Source: an uncultured Selenomonas sp.
Lineage (GTDB): Bacteria > Bacillota > Negativicutes > Selenomonadales > Selenomonadaceae
Length of the DNA: 64,000 nucleotides
Reading direction: 5' to 3'
NCBI GenBank assembly: GCA_934202005.1
Contig: CAKPXP010000002.1
Span: 62,001 to 126,000, forward strand
The translations under genes and the position numbers were made by a program. Numbering within the stretch: the first letter of the stretch is position 1; each line of letters opens with the position of its first letter. The notes under the pieces were generated by a model that was not told the origin of the DNA, made no database searches, and was given only the letters and a program-made list of their open reading frames with translations. Shown piece by piece: positions 8,634 to 16,730 of this stretch.

Positions 8634-9404
8634 ATGGAAATCGCCATCATCACAGGCGCATCAAGCGGCCTCGGCACCTGGTATGCGCGTCTGCTCGACA
8701 GCGAAGGGCTCGACGAAATCTGGCTCGTCGCCCGCCGCGAAAAACGCCTCGCGACCATCGCGCAGCTGCTCACGACGCGCACGCGCATCCTTGCCTGCGA
8801 TCTGACGGACCCCTCCTCCATCGCGGGTCTTGCCCACCTCCTCGCCGAAACAGAACAGCCGGAAGTCCGCTGGCTCATCAACGCTGCTGGCTTTGGCCGC
8901 ATCAGCAGCTGCGCCGAGCTTCCGGCAGATGACGCCGCGCGCATGGTCGACCTCAACTGCCGCGCTGCCGTCCTGCTCACAGGAGCCGCCCTCCCCTTCA
9001 TGGGCGCGGGCAGCCACATCATGAACATCTGCTCCTGCGCCGCATTCCAGCCGCTGCCCTCGCTCGCGCTCTACGCGGCGACGAAGGCCTTCCTGCTCTC
9101 CTACACCCGCGCGCTCTCCTCTGAGCTCGCGCCGCAGGACATCCTCGTGACCGCCGTCTGTCCCTACTGGATTCGCGACACGGAGTTCATCACGCACGCC
9201 GAGCAGACGGACACCGCACGCGCCCTGCGCCATTTCCCCTTCGCCTGCGCGGCGGAGACCGTCGCGCGCCGCTCCCTCCGCGCAGCGAAAAACGGCATCG
9301 GCGTCGTGACGCCAGATGCCGTTTCGCTCCTGCACCGTATAGCTGCCAAATGCCTGCCGCAGGGACTGCTCATGCATCTCGTCAGCCTGTGGCACAGATT
9401 ATGA
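8634..9404 (+). CDS. Short-chain dehydrogenase/reductase (SDR)
   Basis: 256 residues, classical SDR length. The N-terminal nucleotide-binding motif TGASSGLG is at residues 8-15, NAAG at about 83-86, and the catalytic YxxxK appears as YAATK near 145, preceded by a Ser-containing CSCAAF strand. It uses NAD(P)H to reduce or oxidise an alcohol/ketone; the substrate is unknown. The start at 8634 is set by GGAGG 8 nt upstream. It is a single-gene unit, with its own TATAAT promoter and the shared terminator at 9454-9498. Confidence 0.88.
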   Translation: MEIAIITGASSGLGTWYARLLDSEGLDEIWLVARREKRLATIAQLLTTRTRILACDLTDPSSIAGLAHLLAETEQPEVRWLINAAGFGRISSCAELPADDAARMVDLNCRAAVLLTGAALPFMGAGSHIMNICSCAAFQPLPSLALYAATKAFLLSYTRALSSELAPQDILVTAVCPYWIRDTEFITHAEQTDTARALRHFPFACAAETVARRSLRAAKNGIGVVTPDAVSLLHRIAAKCLPQGLLMHLVSLWHRL

Positions 9405-9453
9405 GGCGGCAAACGCGCCGCGCATACCTCCGATGCCCCATATTTCCGTTCAA

Positions 9454-9498
9454 AAAAGGCTGCTGCACGGATGTTCACACACCCATGCAGCAGCCTTT
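9454..9498. terminator. Bidirectional terminator between the SDR gene and lepB
   Basis: A 13-bp stem (9455-9467 with 9486-9498), A-rich upstream and T-rich downstream, between convergent genes. Confidence 0.85.
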
Positions 9499-9506
9499 CT
9501 ATGCGA

Positions 9507-10028
9507 TCACGGCAGCGTCTTGAACTGGCTGAACGGCCAGAACACGAGCATCGCCTTGCCCTTGATGAGACTGTACGGCACGAAACCGACATCGGCAAAG
9601 CGGCTATCCTCCGAATTGTTGCGGTTATCCCCCATGACGAAAACCGTGCCCGCCGGCACCGTCGCCTTTGGATACTCGCTGCGCGTCTTCTCGAGGATAT
9701 AGTCCTCATTCAGCATCTGGTCATTGACGTAGACGCGCCCGTCCTTGATCTCGATCGTATCTCCCTCCGTCGCGATGACGCGCTTGATGAAATCGCGTTT
9801 CTGATCGCGCGGATATTTGAACACGAGGATCTCACCCTTCTGCGGGTGACGCATGCTATAAATGAACTTATTAACGACAAGACGTTCCTGTGACTGCAAG
9901 GTCGGGCGCATCGACGGACCATCCACGATGTAAAGCTCGACGATGAACTGGCGGATGAAAAATGCCAGCACCACGGCAACGACGATAGAAATGATCCAGT
10001 CTTTTGCTTCCTCTCCTAAAGAACTCAT
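9507..10028 (-). CDS. lepB: Signal peptidase I
   Basis: 173 residues, the compact form of Gram-positive-type enzymes. It cleaves signal peptides of Sec-exported proteins at the outer face of the inner membrane. One N-terminal membrane helix (WIISIVVAVVLAFFIRQF) leads to the catalytic Ser motif VDGPSMRPT (about 34-42). The catalytic Lys is in KRDFIKRVIA (about 78-87), and the C-terminal box is VFVMGDNRNNSEDSR. GGGAGG precedes the ATG. It lies 63 bp after rplS, with the rplS terminator in between. The many secreted hydrolases and porins here would be substrates. Confidence 0.96.
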   Translation of the reverse strand: MSSLGEEAKDWIISIVVAVVLAFFIRQFIVELYIVDGPSMRPTLQSQERLVVNKFIYSMRHPQKGEILVFKYPRDQKRDFIKRVIATEGDTIEIKDGRVYVNDQMLNEDYILEKTRSEYPKATVPAGTVFVMGDNRNNSEDSRFADVGFVPYSLIKGKAMLVFWPFSQFKTLP

Positions 10029-10057
10029 GCGTGAAACCTCCCTGCATAAAAAAAATA

Positions 10058-10077
10058 GGAACTGCGACAGCAGTCCC
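10058..10077 (-). terminator. rplS terminator
   Basis: In minus orientation an 8-bp stem (one G.U pair) with a 4-nt loop, followed by a run of eight T after TA. Confidence 0.85.
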
Positions 10078-10091
10078 TACCGTGCGCAATG

Positions 10092-10433
10092 TCAGCGCTT
10101 CTCTTTGATACGAGCAGCCTTGCCCGTAAGGTTGCGCAGATAATAGAGCTTCGCGCGACGCACAATGCCCTTGCGCAGCACATCGATTTTCTCGATGCGC
10201 GGGGAATGAACCGGGAACATACGCTCCACGCCAATACCGTAAGAAATACGGCGAACCGTGAACGTCTCACGAACGCCCGTGCCCTGACGGGAGATGACGA
10301 CGCCCTCGAACATCTGGATACGCTCGCGGGAACCCTCGACGATCTTCGCGTGCACGCGAACCGTATCGCCAGGCGCGAAATCCGGAATGTCACTGCGGAG
10401 CTGCTCTTTTTCCAAAGCTTCGATGATGTTCAT
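10092..10433 (-). CDS. rplS: 50S ribosomal protein L19
   Basis: 113 residues, normal L19 length. It sits at the 30S-50S interface. The whole sequence is typical: [36 protein letters not shown], the [14 protein letters not shown] segment, and the basic C-terminus [12 protein letters not shown]. The upstream leader contains a stable hairpin. In most bacteria rplS follows trmD; here the gene on the upstream side is an unrelated small membrane protein, so rplS appears to stand alone. Confidence 0.98.
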   Translation of the reverse strand: MNIIEALEKEQLRSDIPDFAPGDTVRVHAKIVEGSRERIQMFEGVVISRQGTGVRETFTVRRISYGIGVERMFPVHSPRIEKIDVLRKGIVRRAKLYYLRNLTGKAARIKEKR

Positions 10434-10464
10434 GTTTTCTTTTCCTCCTCATTCAGACGTTCAT

Positions 10465-10491
10465 GGCAAGGCACAACTTCAAAGCCCTGCC
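10465..10491 (-). promoter_or_regulatory. Hairpin in the rplS leader
   Basis: In minus-strand RNA GGCAGGGC pairs with GCCTTGCC (one G.U pair) about 30 nt upstream of the rplS start. Autoregulatory L19 leaders are known in Firmicutes. Whether this one belongs to that class cannot be told by eye. Confidence 0.4.
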
Positions 10492-10566
10492 CAGAGGACC
10501 GTCCAGATACTCCGTTAGTTTAACATAAACACGAACGCCATGCAACAAAAATTTCAAAAACGCGGC

Positions 10567-10824
10567 TCATTTCTCCGATGCATCCTTCTTCTTGAAAAAT
10601 GGCTGCATCTTCATCTGCGGAATATCCTCCGTGCGCACCTCCGACCATTTCTGCGCCTGCCGCAGGCAGAAATAAGCACCGGCGAGGCCCACGAGTCCCA
10701 CCAGGATGCCGATAGCGAGATGATCATTGGCGCAGAGATACACGCCACCGAAGAAGACGAGCGCAAAAAATATCGTATTCCACGTTTGTACCAGCATATT
10801 GAATAATTTCGGCAGATTCTGCAT
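10567..10824 (-). CDS. Small two-helix membrane protein, unknown function
   Basis: 85 residues. Two hydrophobic helices are seen: TIFFALVFFGGVYLCA (about 17-32) and AIGILVGLVGLAGAYFCL (about 37-54). A hydrophilic tail with a Lys-rich end (FFKKKDASEK) follows. No family is recognised. The start at 10824 has AGGAGGGG just upstream. A promoter with an extended -10 (TGATATAAT) lies at 10890-10895 on the minus strand. It is transcribed towards rplS but 130 bp away. Confidence 0.7.
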   Translation of the reverse strand: MQNLPKLFNMLVQTWNTIFFALVFFGGVYLCANDHLAIGILVGLVGLAGAYFCLRQAQKWSEVRTEDIPQMKMQPFFKKKDASEK

Positions 10825-10889
10825 CTGATTCCCCTCCTGTTCTTCCATAGCCGCCTGCACGCTGCTTCATGCAACGGACAGCCTCTTTC

Positions 10890-10898
10890 ATTATATCA
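10890..10898 (-). promoter_or_regulatory. Extended -10 promoter of the small membrane protein gene
   Basis: TGATATAAT on the minus strand, a consensus extended -10 element, about 65 nt upstream of the start codon. Confidence 0.55.
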
Positions 10899-10960
10899 CA
10901 ACAATACCTGGTGTAGGCAAGGAGGTCTATGGAACCGATATCCTTCTTTCCACGCGAACA

Positions 10961-10993
10961 GATGGGCTCTGCGTCTATGACGCAGGGCCCATC
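10961..10993 (-). terminator. Hairpin after the NADH dehydrogenase gene
   Basis: A 15-bp stem (10961-10975 with 10979-10993, one mismatch), 17 bp after the stop codon. The T-run is poor, so it may be a weak terminator or RNA stabiliser. Confidence 0.6.
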
Positions 10994-11009
10994 CGAAACT
11001 TTCTCTATC

Positions 11010-12257
11010 CTACCGCTCGACAATGATTCTGCCGAGACGCGCGTGATTGAAATAATTCAGCACCCACTTGAGCGCCACCGTCACGTTCGCGTACGTTCCT
11101 GCCAGGCGCAGCAGATGCACCCAGAGCCACACAGACCATGCGAGGAAGCCCTCCGCATGAATCTTGCCGACGGAAAGGACCGCAGAACTGCGGCCGATGG
11201 TCGCCATCGCCCCCATATCCTTATAGACAAACGGCTCCGTCGCCTCGCCGCGCACCTCGCGCAAGATATTCCGCGCACAACAGATGCCCTCCTTCATCGC
11301 GACAGGCGCCACCGTCGCGAGCGGCCTCGCGCCTGGCTCCATCTCGAACGAGGCATTGTCACCGATCGCATAGACACGCGGCACCCCACGGACGGAAAGG
11401 TCGCGATTAACCACGATGCGCCCCGCGCGGTCATAGTCCGCGTCGAGTGCCGCTGCCACAGGCGCCGCCTTGACGCCCGCTGCCCAGATGACCGTCTGCG
11501 TCTTGATCTCGCCGCCATCCTTGAGCATCAGCGTATGACCGTCATAACCTGTCACCATCGTCTCGAGGCGGACATCCACCTTTTTCTTTGCCAGCGTTGC
11601 CGCCGCATCGCGGCTCAGGCGCTCCGGCATCATCGCAAGCAGGCGCCCCGTGCCCTCAAGAAGCTTGATATCGACCTCAGAGAAATCGAGGTGATGATAA
11701 TCCTTGCGCATGGACTGATAGATGAGCTCCGAGATAGCGCCCGCCTCCTCTACGCCTGTCGGCCCGCCACCGACGCAGACAAACGTCAGCAGCTCCTTGC
11801 GCCGCGCCGCGTCTGTCTCCTGCTCGGCGAGCTCCAGGCAGCGGATCAGCTGGTTCCGGATGGCCAGCGCCTCCTCCATCGTCTTCATCGGGAACGCATG
11901 GCGCGCGACCTCCTCATTGCCGAAGAAATTCGTCGTCGATCCCGCCGCAAGCACGAGGTAATCATACGGCACGCGGCCATGCTCTGTCACGACCTCGCGC
12001 GCCTTCACATCAACGCCCGTGACCTCGCCGAGACGGAAATCCACGTTCCTGCAGGAGCGGAAGAACTCCCGCACCGGATAAGCGATTTCCCCCGTCGCGA
12101 GCGTCGCCGTCGACACCTGATAGAGCAGCGGCGGGAATAGCTGATAGTTGTTGCGATCGAGCAGCGTCACATGCACGTTTCGCTTTCCTGCCAGTTCCTG
12201 CGCCGCCCGAACGCCGCCGATGCCAGCCCCGACGATCACCACATTTGCTTTCTCCAT
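11010..12257 (-). CDS. Type II NADH dehydrogenase (NDH-2, FAD-dependent)
   Basis: 415 residues. A single-subunit, non-proton-pumping enzyme that oxidises NADH and reduces quinone at the inner membrane. The first dinucleotide fold VVIVGAGIGGVRAA (FAD) is at residues 6-19, the second FVCVGGGPTGVEEAG (NADH) at about 158-172. The FAD-closing motif YAIGDNA is near 305. The C-terminal WSVWLWVHLLRLAG segment and the amphipathic tail fit a membrane-bound NDH-2. The start has GGAGGGG upstream, and a good promoter lies at 12308-12336. No other respiratory genes are nearby. Confidence 0.9.
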   Translation of the reverse strand: MEKANVVIVGAGIGGVRAAQELAGKRNVHVTLLDRNNYQLFPPLLYQVSTATLATGEIAYPVREFFRSCRNVDFRLGEVTGVDVKAREVVTEHGRVPYDYLVLAAGSTTNFFGNEEVARHAFPMKTMEEALAIRNQLIRCLELAEQETDAARRKELLTFVCVGGGPTGVEEAGAISELIYQSMRKDYHHLDFSEVDIKLLEGTGRLLAMMPERLSRDAAATLAKKKVDVRLETMVTGYDGHTLMLKDGGEIKTQTVIWAAGVKAAPVAAALDADYDRAGRIVVNRDLSVRGVPRVYAIGDNASFEMEPGARPLATVAPVAMKEGICCARNILREVRGEATEPFVYKDMGAMATIGRSSAVLSVGKIHAEGFLAWSVWLWVHLLRLAGTYANVTVALKWVLNYFNHARLGRIIVER

Positions 12258-12307
12258 ATCGAGCCCCTCCTATGACGTGAAATATACGTTACCTTATTCA
12301 CGTATTT

Positions 12308-12336
12308 ATTATATTATTTATATCAAATAAATACAA
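12308..12336 (-). promoter_or_regulatory. Promoter of the NADH dehydrogenase gene
   Basis: On the minus strand TTGTAT - 17 nt - TATAAT in an AT-rich stretch. Confidence 0.65.
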
Positions 12337-12381
12337 ATTATTGTTTGAAATAAATCATAGCTATTTTCTATACCCATGGAC

Positions 12382-12408
12382 AAAAAAAGAGCCTCGTCAT
12401 ACGACGAG
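12382..12408 (-). terminator. Terminator after the 103-residue unknown protein
   Basis: In minus orientation CTCGTC-GTAT-GACGAG followed by GCTCTTTTTTT. The stem is short, but the T-run is good. Confidence 0.6.
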
Positions 12409-12424
12409 ACCCTCGCTGCGTTTC

Positions 12425-12736
12425 TCAACCAAACCGGACAAATGAAGCTTGCTTGCGCAGCCGCCAATGCTGCAGATACGCCGCGTCAGAGCGCTCGTAG
12501 GAAACGCAGACCGCCTGCCCGGAACCCCATGGCTCGCTCTTCAAACGTTCCTGCAGCGCCTCCATGAAATCGCGCGTCGCCTGCGGACTCGCGCCATCGG
12601 AGAGGCACTCCAGCTGCATCTCCCCCGTACGGCAGTCGTAGGAAATCCTGCCATCGAGGGACATATCCTGTCCCAGGCTGTACTGAATCTCCCGGCGTCC
12701 TTTCTTCTCATCCGAGATCTCTACCCATGCAAACAT
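12425..12736 (-). CDS. Conserved-looking 103-residue protein, unknown function
   Basis: Not recognised. Begins MFAWVEISDEKKGRREIQYS and reads as alternating beta-strand/helix segments, with a Cys pair in YDCRTGEMQLECL. Soluble, no signal peptide. The ATG at 12736 has AGGAGG 9 nt upstream; a TTG three codons earlier is less likely. It is a single gene with its own terminator. Confidence 0.65.
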   Translation of the reverse strand: MFAWVEISDEKKGRREIQYSLGQDMSLDGRISYDCRTGEMQLECLSDGASPQATRDFMEALQERLKSEPWGSGQAVCVSYERSDAAYLQHWRLRKQASFVRFG

Positions 12737-12890
12737 AGTGCTCAACCTCCTCTATCTCAGACAAACAGGCGCGGCGCATCGCGCATCCTGTCATTTTCCT
12801 TATCTGCTTTCCATTATAGGTGATGCGGGCCGCTTTGTATACATGATACAGAAATTTCATGTTACAACATTACGCTGACGGGATACCCTT

Positions 12891-13418
12891 TCAGGCGGCT
12901 CCATGTCCCGCCTCTGTCGCCTCGCGCGACTGCCCGCCCGCGCGCACCATGCGGCAGCGCTCCCTCACCTCGCGCATCGTTGCCGCGTAGCAGCGGAAGA
13001 AATTCTCCAGCACGGAAAGCTCGGGACGCAGCTTCGTCGCGAAAAAATCAGATACCTGCTGCCGCGCTGCCATATCATCATCATCGTAAATCGCGAGCAA
13101 CATCTCCTCTGCCACCCGGTGTTGAGGGCTCCGCTCCTCGCGCATCGGCTGCAGCAGGAAATCATAGAGCTCTGTCATCCGCAGCGTGAACTCCGCCAGA
13201 CGCATCGGCCGGAACCGCTTCATATAGATGGAGACAATCTGCCCTGTCAGAAGCTTCGCATCCATCTCATGCGGCATGAGCTGATGGAAATGAAACAAGC
13301 GACAGCCGCGCTCCGTCAGATCGGACGCGATCATGTCGTATGCCTTGAGTCGCTCCGGCCAAAACCTAGAGAATAAACGGCGGTACAGCCGCGCCTGCGG
13401 AATCTTTTTCTGGTTCAT
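12891..13418 (-). CDS. Helical 175-residue protein, unknown function
   Basis: Not recognised. The sequence is largely helical and rich in Arg, Met and Phe (for example FHFHQLMPHEMDAK and EEMLLAIYDDDDMAARQQ), with an acidic patch near residue 115. Soluble, no signal peptide. The ATG at 13418 was chosen over 13424 because GAGGG then lies 6 nt upstream. The C-terminal tail is low-complexity. Confidence 0.65.
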   Translation of the reverse strand: MNQKKIPQARLYRRLFSRFWPERLKAYDMIASDLTERGCRLFHFHQLMPHEMDAKLLTGQIVSIYMKRFRPMRLAEFTLRMTELYDFLLQPMREERSPQHRVAEEMLLAIYDDDDMAARQQVSDFFATKLRPELSVLENFFRCYAATMREVRERCRMVRAGGQSREATEAGHGAA

Positions 13419-13571
13419 TGTCATCCCTCTTTCCAAAAATGCAATTCCCCAAAGTGCTCCCTACCCCACGGCACAAAATTCTTCATTCCTATTTTTTACT
13501 TTCGTTTCTATTTATTATATTCGCCATACGCCTTGCAAATTCCTTTCTAGAAGCACAGAAACAACAAAAAT

Positions 13572-13619
13572 GCCCTGGTGAGCGGCACGCATCGTTCCAT
13601 GCTTGCTGCTCACCAAGGC
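13572..13619 (-). terminator. Terminator after the ComFB-like gene
   Basis: A 12-bp stem (13572-13583 with 13608-13619, one G.U pair), followed in minus orientation by ATTTTTG. Confidence 0.75.
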
Positions 13620-13661
13620 ATATGACGCAACTACATCATGTGCAAGACTGTATCCTCTCCC

Positions 13662-13943
13662 CTATGCCTGCGTCTTCGGCGCATGGCGCGGGTGCTGGCT
13701 GACAATCTCGATGGCCTTCGCGATCTGCTGAATGACCTCCACCTCGTACTCCAGGGACATCGCCTGCACGCGGTTGAAAATCTCACCCTTCTCCGTTGAC
13801 GAATACCGCGCCGGCAGATGGTTGAGCGCCAAAATTGCAATATCGCGCCGACACCGGTCACAGCGACAGCAATTCGGATACTGATCCAGTACCATATCGA
13901 GCTTGCTCAAGACAATATCTTCCATGAAATTTTTTAGTTCCAT
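13662..13943 (-). CDS. ComFB-family protein
   Basis: 93 residues, the length of the late-competence ComFB family. The zinc-like knuckle CCRCDRCRRDIAILALNHLP (residues about 25-44) and the N-terminal VxxxLD region are diagnostic. ComFB members in other bacteria have been proposed to bind cyclic dinucleotides and to affect competence and motility. Its exact role here is unknown. comEC and comEA are encoded at 27961-31030, so competence functions are present in the window. It is a single gene with its own terminator. Confidence 0.85.
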   Translation of the reverse strand: MELKNFMEDIVLSKLDMVLDQYPNCCRCDRCRRDIAILALNHLPARYSSTEKGEIFNRVQAMSLEYEVEVIQQIAKAIEIVSQHPRHAPKTQA

Positions 13944-14016
13944 CTAAAACACCCCATCCCACCTCTAGCAACTCCTACTCCTTTGTATTATAATATTATT
14001 AATGGAAAAATACAAG

Positions 14017-14046
14017 TTAGACAAACAAGTTTTCCTGTGCTATAAT
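14017..14046 (+). promoter_or_regulatory. tRNA-Arg promoter
   Basis: TTAGAC - 18 nt - TATAAT, ending 17 nt before the mature tRNA. Confidence 0.75.
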
Positions 14047-14063
14047 ATATAGCGTTCTGAAAC

Positions 14064-14138
14064 GCGCTCGTAGTCCAGTGGATAGGACGTTGGCCTCCGG
14101 AGCCGAAAGCGGCAGTTCGACTCTGCCCGAGCGCACCA
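14064..14138 (+). tRNA. tRNA-Arg (anticodon CCG)
   Basis: A 7-bp acceptor stem GCGCTCG/CGAGCGC, discriminator A and an encoded CCA (14136-14138). The D arm, the anticodon stem TTGGC/GCCGA with loop CTCCGGA (anticodon CCG, reads CGG) and the T arm with TTCGACT are all present. It is flanked by a promoter and a strong terminator, so it is a single-gene unit. No integrase or attachment-site duplication is seen. Confidence 0.96.
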
Positions 14139-14198
14139 GCAAGACACGGATCAGCATCGTGCACGAGATTTTGCGATGCCTGATTGTTTCTATTATAG

Positions 14199-14238
14199 AA
14201 GGAACCCGATGATGCAATATCATCGGGTTCCTTTTTTA
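14199..14238 (+). terminator. tRNA-Arg terminator
   Basis: A perfect 15-bp stem (14199-14213 with 14219-14233), 5-nt loop, then a T-run. Confidence 0.93.
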
Positions 14239-14305
14239 TGAGCGGAACCACTTGCCGCCCATCACTGGTTTCGCCTCTCCTCCCCGCCGTTTTTCCTACT
14301 CTCTA

Positions 14306-14335
14306 TTGCATCGCAGGGAGGAAATCTGATAGAAT
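14306..14335 (+). promoter_or_regulatory. Promoter of the polyamine operon
   Basis: TTGCAT - 18 nt - TAGAAT, about 60 nt upstream of the speD start. No other convincing promoter is seen within the operon. Confidence 0.55.
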
Positions 14336-14351
14336 AGGAACGACTTCGACC

Positions 14352-14372
14352 GGCGGCGCACTCGGCGCCGCC
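14352..14372 (+). promoter_or_regulatory. GC hairpin in the speD leader
   Basis: GGCGGCGC pairs perfectly with GCGCCGCC around a 5-nt loop in the 5' leader. It is not followed by a T-run, so it is not a terminator. It could affect translation or mRNA stability of the operon. Confidence 0.5.
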
Positions 14373-14397
14373 ACATCAGAAAGGCAGGTCATGATGA

Positions 14398-15189
14398 TTG
14401 GAGGAGAAACTGAAGCTGTACGGCTTCAATAATCTGACGAAAGCACTGAGCTTCAATATTTACGACATCTGCTACGCGAAATCGCCGCGGGAGCAGGAGG
14501 ATTACATCAAATACATCGATGAGCAGTACAACTCCGAGCGCCTCACGAACATCATCTCCAAGGTCACGGACATGATCGGCGCGCGCATCCTGAACATCGC
14601 CAAACAGGACTACGAGCCGCAGGGCGCGAGCGTCGCGATGCTCATCGCGGAGGACGGCGCCGCCCCGCGCAAGCGCCCGGCGCCAAGCGCGGGCGATACC
14701 ATCCTCGCGCATCTCGACAAGAGTCATGTGACCGTGCACACCTATCCCGAGTTCCACCCCGAGACGAGCATCGCGACGTTCCGCGTCGACATCGACGTCG
14801 CGACCTGCGGCGAGATCACGCCGCTCAAGACGCTCGACTACCTCATCTCGCAGTTCGACTCGGACATCATCACGATGGACTACCGCGTGCGCGGCTTCAC
14901 GCGCGACGTGCACGGGCGCAAGCTCTTCATGGACTCGAAGATGGCTTCGATCCAGGAATACATCGCACAGGAGACGCTCGACCGCTATGACGCCGTGGAC
15001 ATCAACCTCTACCAGGCGAATCTCTACCACACGCGCATGCTCATCAAGGAACCGCTGTTGCAAAACTACCTCTTCAACACCGACATCTACGAGATCCCGC
15101 CGAAGGAACGGCTCGATATTTCCAGCAGCCTGCGCCGCGAGATGATCGAGATTTTCAGCGGACACAATATTTATGGAAGCAGCGATTGA
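14398..15189 (+). CDS. speD: S-adenosylmethionine decarboxylase proenzyme
   Basis: 263 residues, matching the E. coli-type (class 1a) enzyme over its length. It makes decarboxylated SAM, the aminopropyl donor for spermidine synthase. The start KLKLYGFNNLTKALSFNIYD is near-diagnostic. The self-cleavage site that yields the pyruvoyl group is the Ser in LDKSHVTVHTYPE (about residues 110-122), and DYRVRGFTRDVHG follows. The start codon is TTG: no in-frame ATG fits, conservation begins there, and AGGCAGG lies upstream. First gene of the polyamine operon, 61 bp before the decarboxylase. Confidence 0.96.
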   Translation: MEEKLKLYGFNNLTKALSFNIYDICYAKSPREQEDYIKYIDEQYNSERLTNIISKVTDMIGARILNIAKQDYEPQGASVAMLIAEDGAAPRKRPAPSAGDTILAHLDKSHVTVHTYPEFHPETSIATFRVDIDVATCGEITPLKTLDYLISQFDSDIITMDYRVRGFTRDVHGRKLFMDSKMASIQEYIAQETLDRYDAVDINLYQANLYHTRMLIKEPLLQNYLFNTDIYEIPPKERLDISSSLRREMIEIFSGHNIYGSSD

Positions 15190-15250
15190 GCCAACGCTTC
15201 CCTGTGGGAGCGCGGATCCATCCAGCGCTTTCTTATAGAAAGGAACTGCC

Positions 15251-16702
15251 ATGCTGCAAGAACTCACCCAGGACCGAGCGCCCGTGCTCGAGGCGCTCGA
15301 GCGCATGAAGCGGGCGCGCCTCGTACCGTTCGACGTGCCCGGACACAAGCGCGGCCGCGGCAACCCCGAGCTGCGCGATTTCCTCGGCGCCGCCTGTCTC
15401 GACGTGGACGTCAACTCGATGAAGATGCTCGACAACCTCTGTCATCCCGTCTCCGTCATCCGCGACGCCGAGGCGCTCGCCGCCGACGCGTTCCACGCCG
15501 CGCACGCCTTCTTCATGGTCGGCGGCACGACCTCGGCTGTACAGGCAATGGTGCTCACGGCCGTGCACCGCGGCGACAAGATCATCATGCCGCGCAACGT
15601 CCATCGCAGCGCCATCAACGCGCTGATCCTCTGCGGCGCCATCCCCGTCTACGTGAACCCGCAGATGGATGAGACGCTCGGCATCTCGCTCGGCATGAAA
15701 GTCGAGGAGGTCGCCGACGCCATCCGCCGCCACCCGGACGCAAAGGCCGTGCTCGTCAACAATCCGACCTACTACGGCATCTGCTCCGATCTGCGTGCCA
15801 TCGTGAAGCTCGCCCACGCGCACGGCATGCTCGTGCTCGCCGACGAGGCGCACGGCACGCATTTCTACTTCCACAAGGATCTGCCCGTCTCCGCCATGGA
15901 TGCGGGCGCGGATATGGCGGCCATCAGCATGCACAAGTCGGGCGGCTCGCTCACGCAGAGCTCCCTGCTCCTCTGCGGGCCGGGCGTCCACGCGGGCTAC
16001 GTCCACCAAATCATCAATATCACGCAGACGACGAGCGGCTCCTACCTCCTGATGTCGAGCCTCGACATCAGCCGCAGGAACCTCGCGCTGCACGGCGAGG
16101 AGATTTTCTCCAAGGTCCTCGACCTCGTCGCCTACGCGCGCGAAGAGATCAACGCCATCGGCGGCTACTACGCCTACGGGCGCGAGCTCATCGACGGCGA
16201 CGCCATCTACGACTTCGACACGACGAAGCTCTCCATCTTCACGCGGCCCATCGGCCTCGCAGGCATCGAGGTCTACGACCTCCTGCGCGACGAGTACGAC
16301 ATCCAGACGGAGTTCGGCGACATCGCGAACCTGCTCGCCTACGTCTCCGTCGGCGACCGCCCGAAGGACATCGAACGCCTCGTCGCCGCGCTCGCGGAGA
16401 TCCGCCGCAATTACAGCAAGCCGCAGGCGAAGATGCTCAAGGCGGAATACATCGATCCTGAGGTCGTCTGCGGCCCGCAGGAGGCGTTCTACGCAGCCAA
16501 AGAGCCGCTGCCGATAGAAAAGACCGCGGGCCGCGTCTCGAGCGAGTTCGTCATGTGCTACCCGCCCGGCATCCCCATCCTCGCGCCCGGCGAGCGCATC
16601 ACGGACGAGATCCTCACCTACATCCGCTACGCGAAGAAGAAGGGCTGCCAGATGACAGGCACCGAGGACATGACGCTGCGCACGCTCAACGTCATGAAAT
16701 AA
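15251..16702 (+). CDS. speA: PLP-dependent Orn/Lys/Arg decarboxylase, probably arginine decarboxylase
   Basis: 483 residues, fold-type I decarboxylase of the short Bacillus SpeA type. It starts with the VPFDVPGHKRGRG motif (about 25-37). Other marks are FFMVGGTTSAVQAMV, VLADEAHGTHF and the PLP lysine in AAISMHKSGGSLTQSS (about 221-236). The C-terminal MCYPPGIPILAPGE is also typical. By sequence alone it could take lysine or ornithine. Arginine is preferred because agmatinase is encoded two genes on and no ornithine route is seen. Reaction: arginine to agmatine plus CO2. RBS AAAGGAA upstream. Confidence 0.88.
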   Translation: MLQELTQDRAPVLEALERMKRARLVPFDVPGHKRGRGNPELRDFLGAACLDVDVNSMKMLDNLCHPVSVIRDAEALAADAFHAAHAFFMVGGTTSAVQAMVLTAVHRGDKIIMPRNVHRSAINALILCGAIPVYVNPQMDETLGISLGMKVEEVADAIRRHPDAKAVLVNNPTYYGICSDLRAIVKLAHAHGMLVLADEAHGTHFYFHKDLPVSAMDAGADMAAISMHKSGGSLTQSSLLLCGPGVHAGYVHQIINITQTTSGSYLLMSSLDISRRNLALHGEEIFSKVLDLVAYAREEINAIGGYYAYGRELIDGDAIYDFDTTKLSIFTRPIGLAGIEVYDLLRDEYDIQTEFGDIANLLAYVSVGDRPKDIERLVAALAEIRRNYSKPQAKMLKAEYIDPEVVCGPQEAFYAAKEPLPIEKTAGRVSSEFVMCYPPGIPILAPGERITDEILTYIRYAKKKGCQMTGTEDMTLRTLNVMK

Positions 16703-16730
16703 CGCCTACCAACCATAAAGGAGGGATTCC

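Noticed and set aside
10092..10491. Known L19 leader RNA family
   Set aside because: A hairpin is present, but the family's conserved features could not be confirmed by eye. It is recorded only as a leader hairpin.
13988..14251. 87-codon minus-strand frame across the tRNA
   Set aside because: It is antisense to tRNA-Arg and its terminator.
14238..14432. Short plus-strand frame before speD
   Set aside because: It ends in another frame over the speD start and contains the promoter and leader hairpin.
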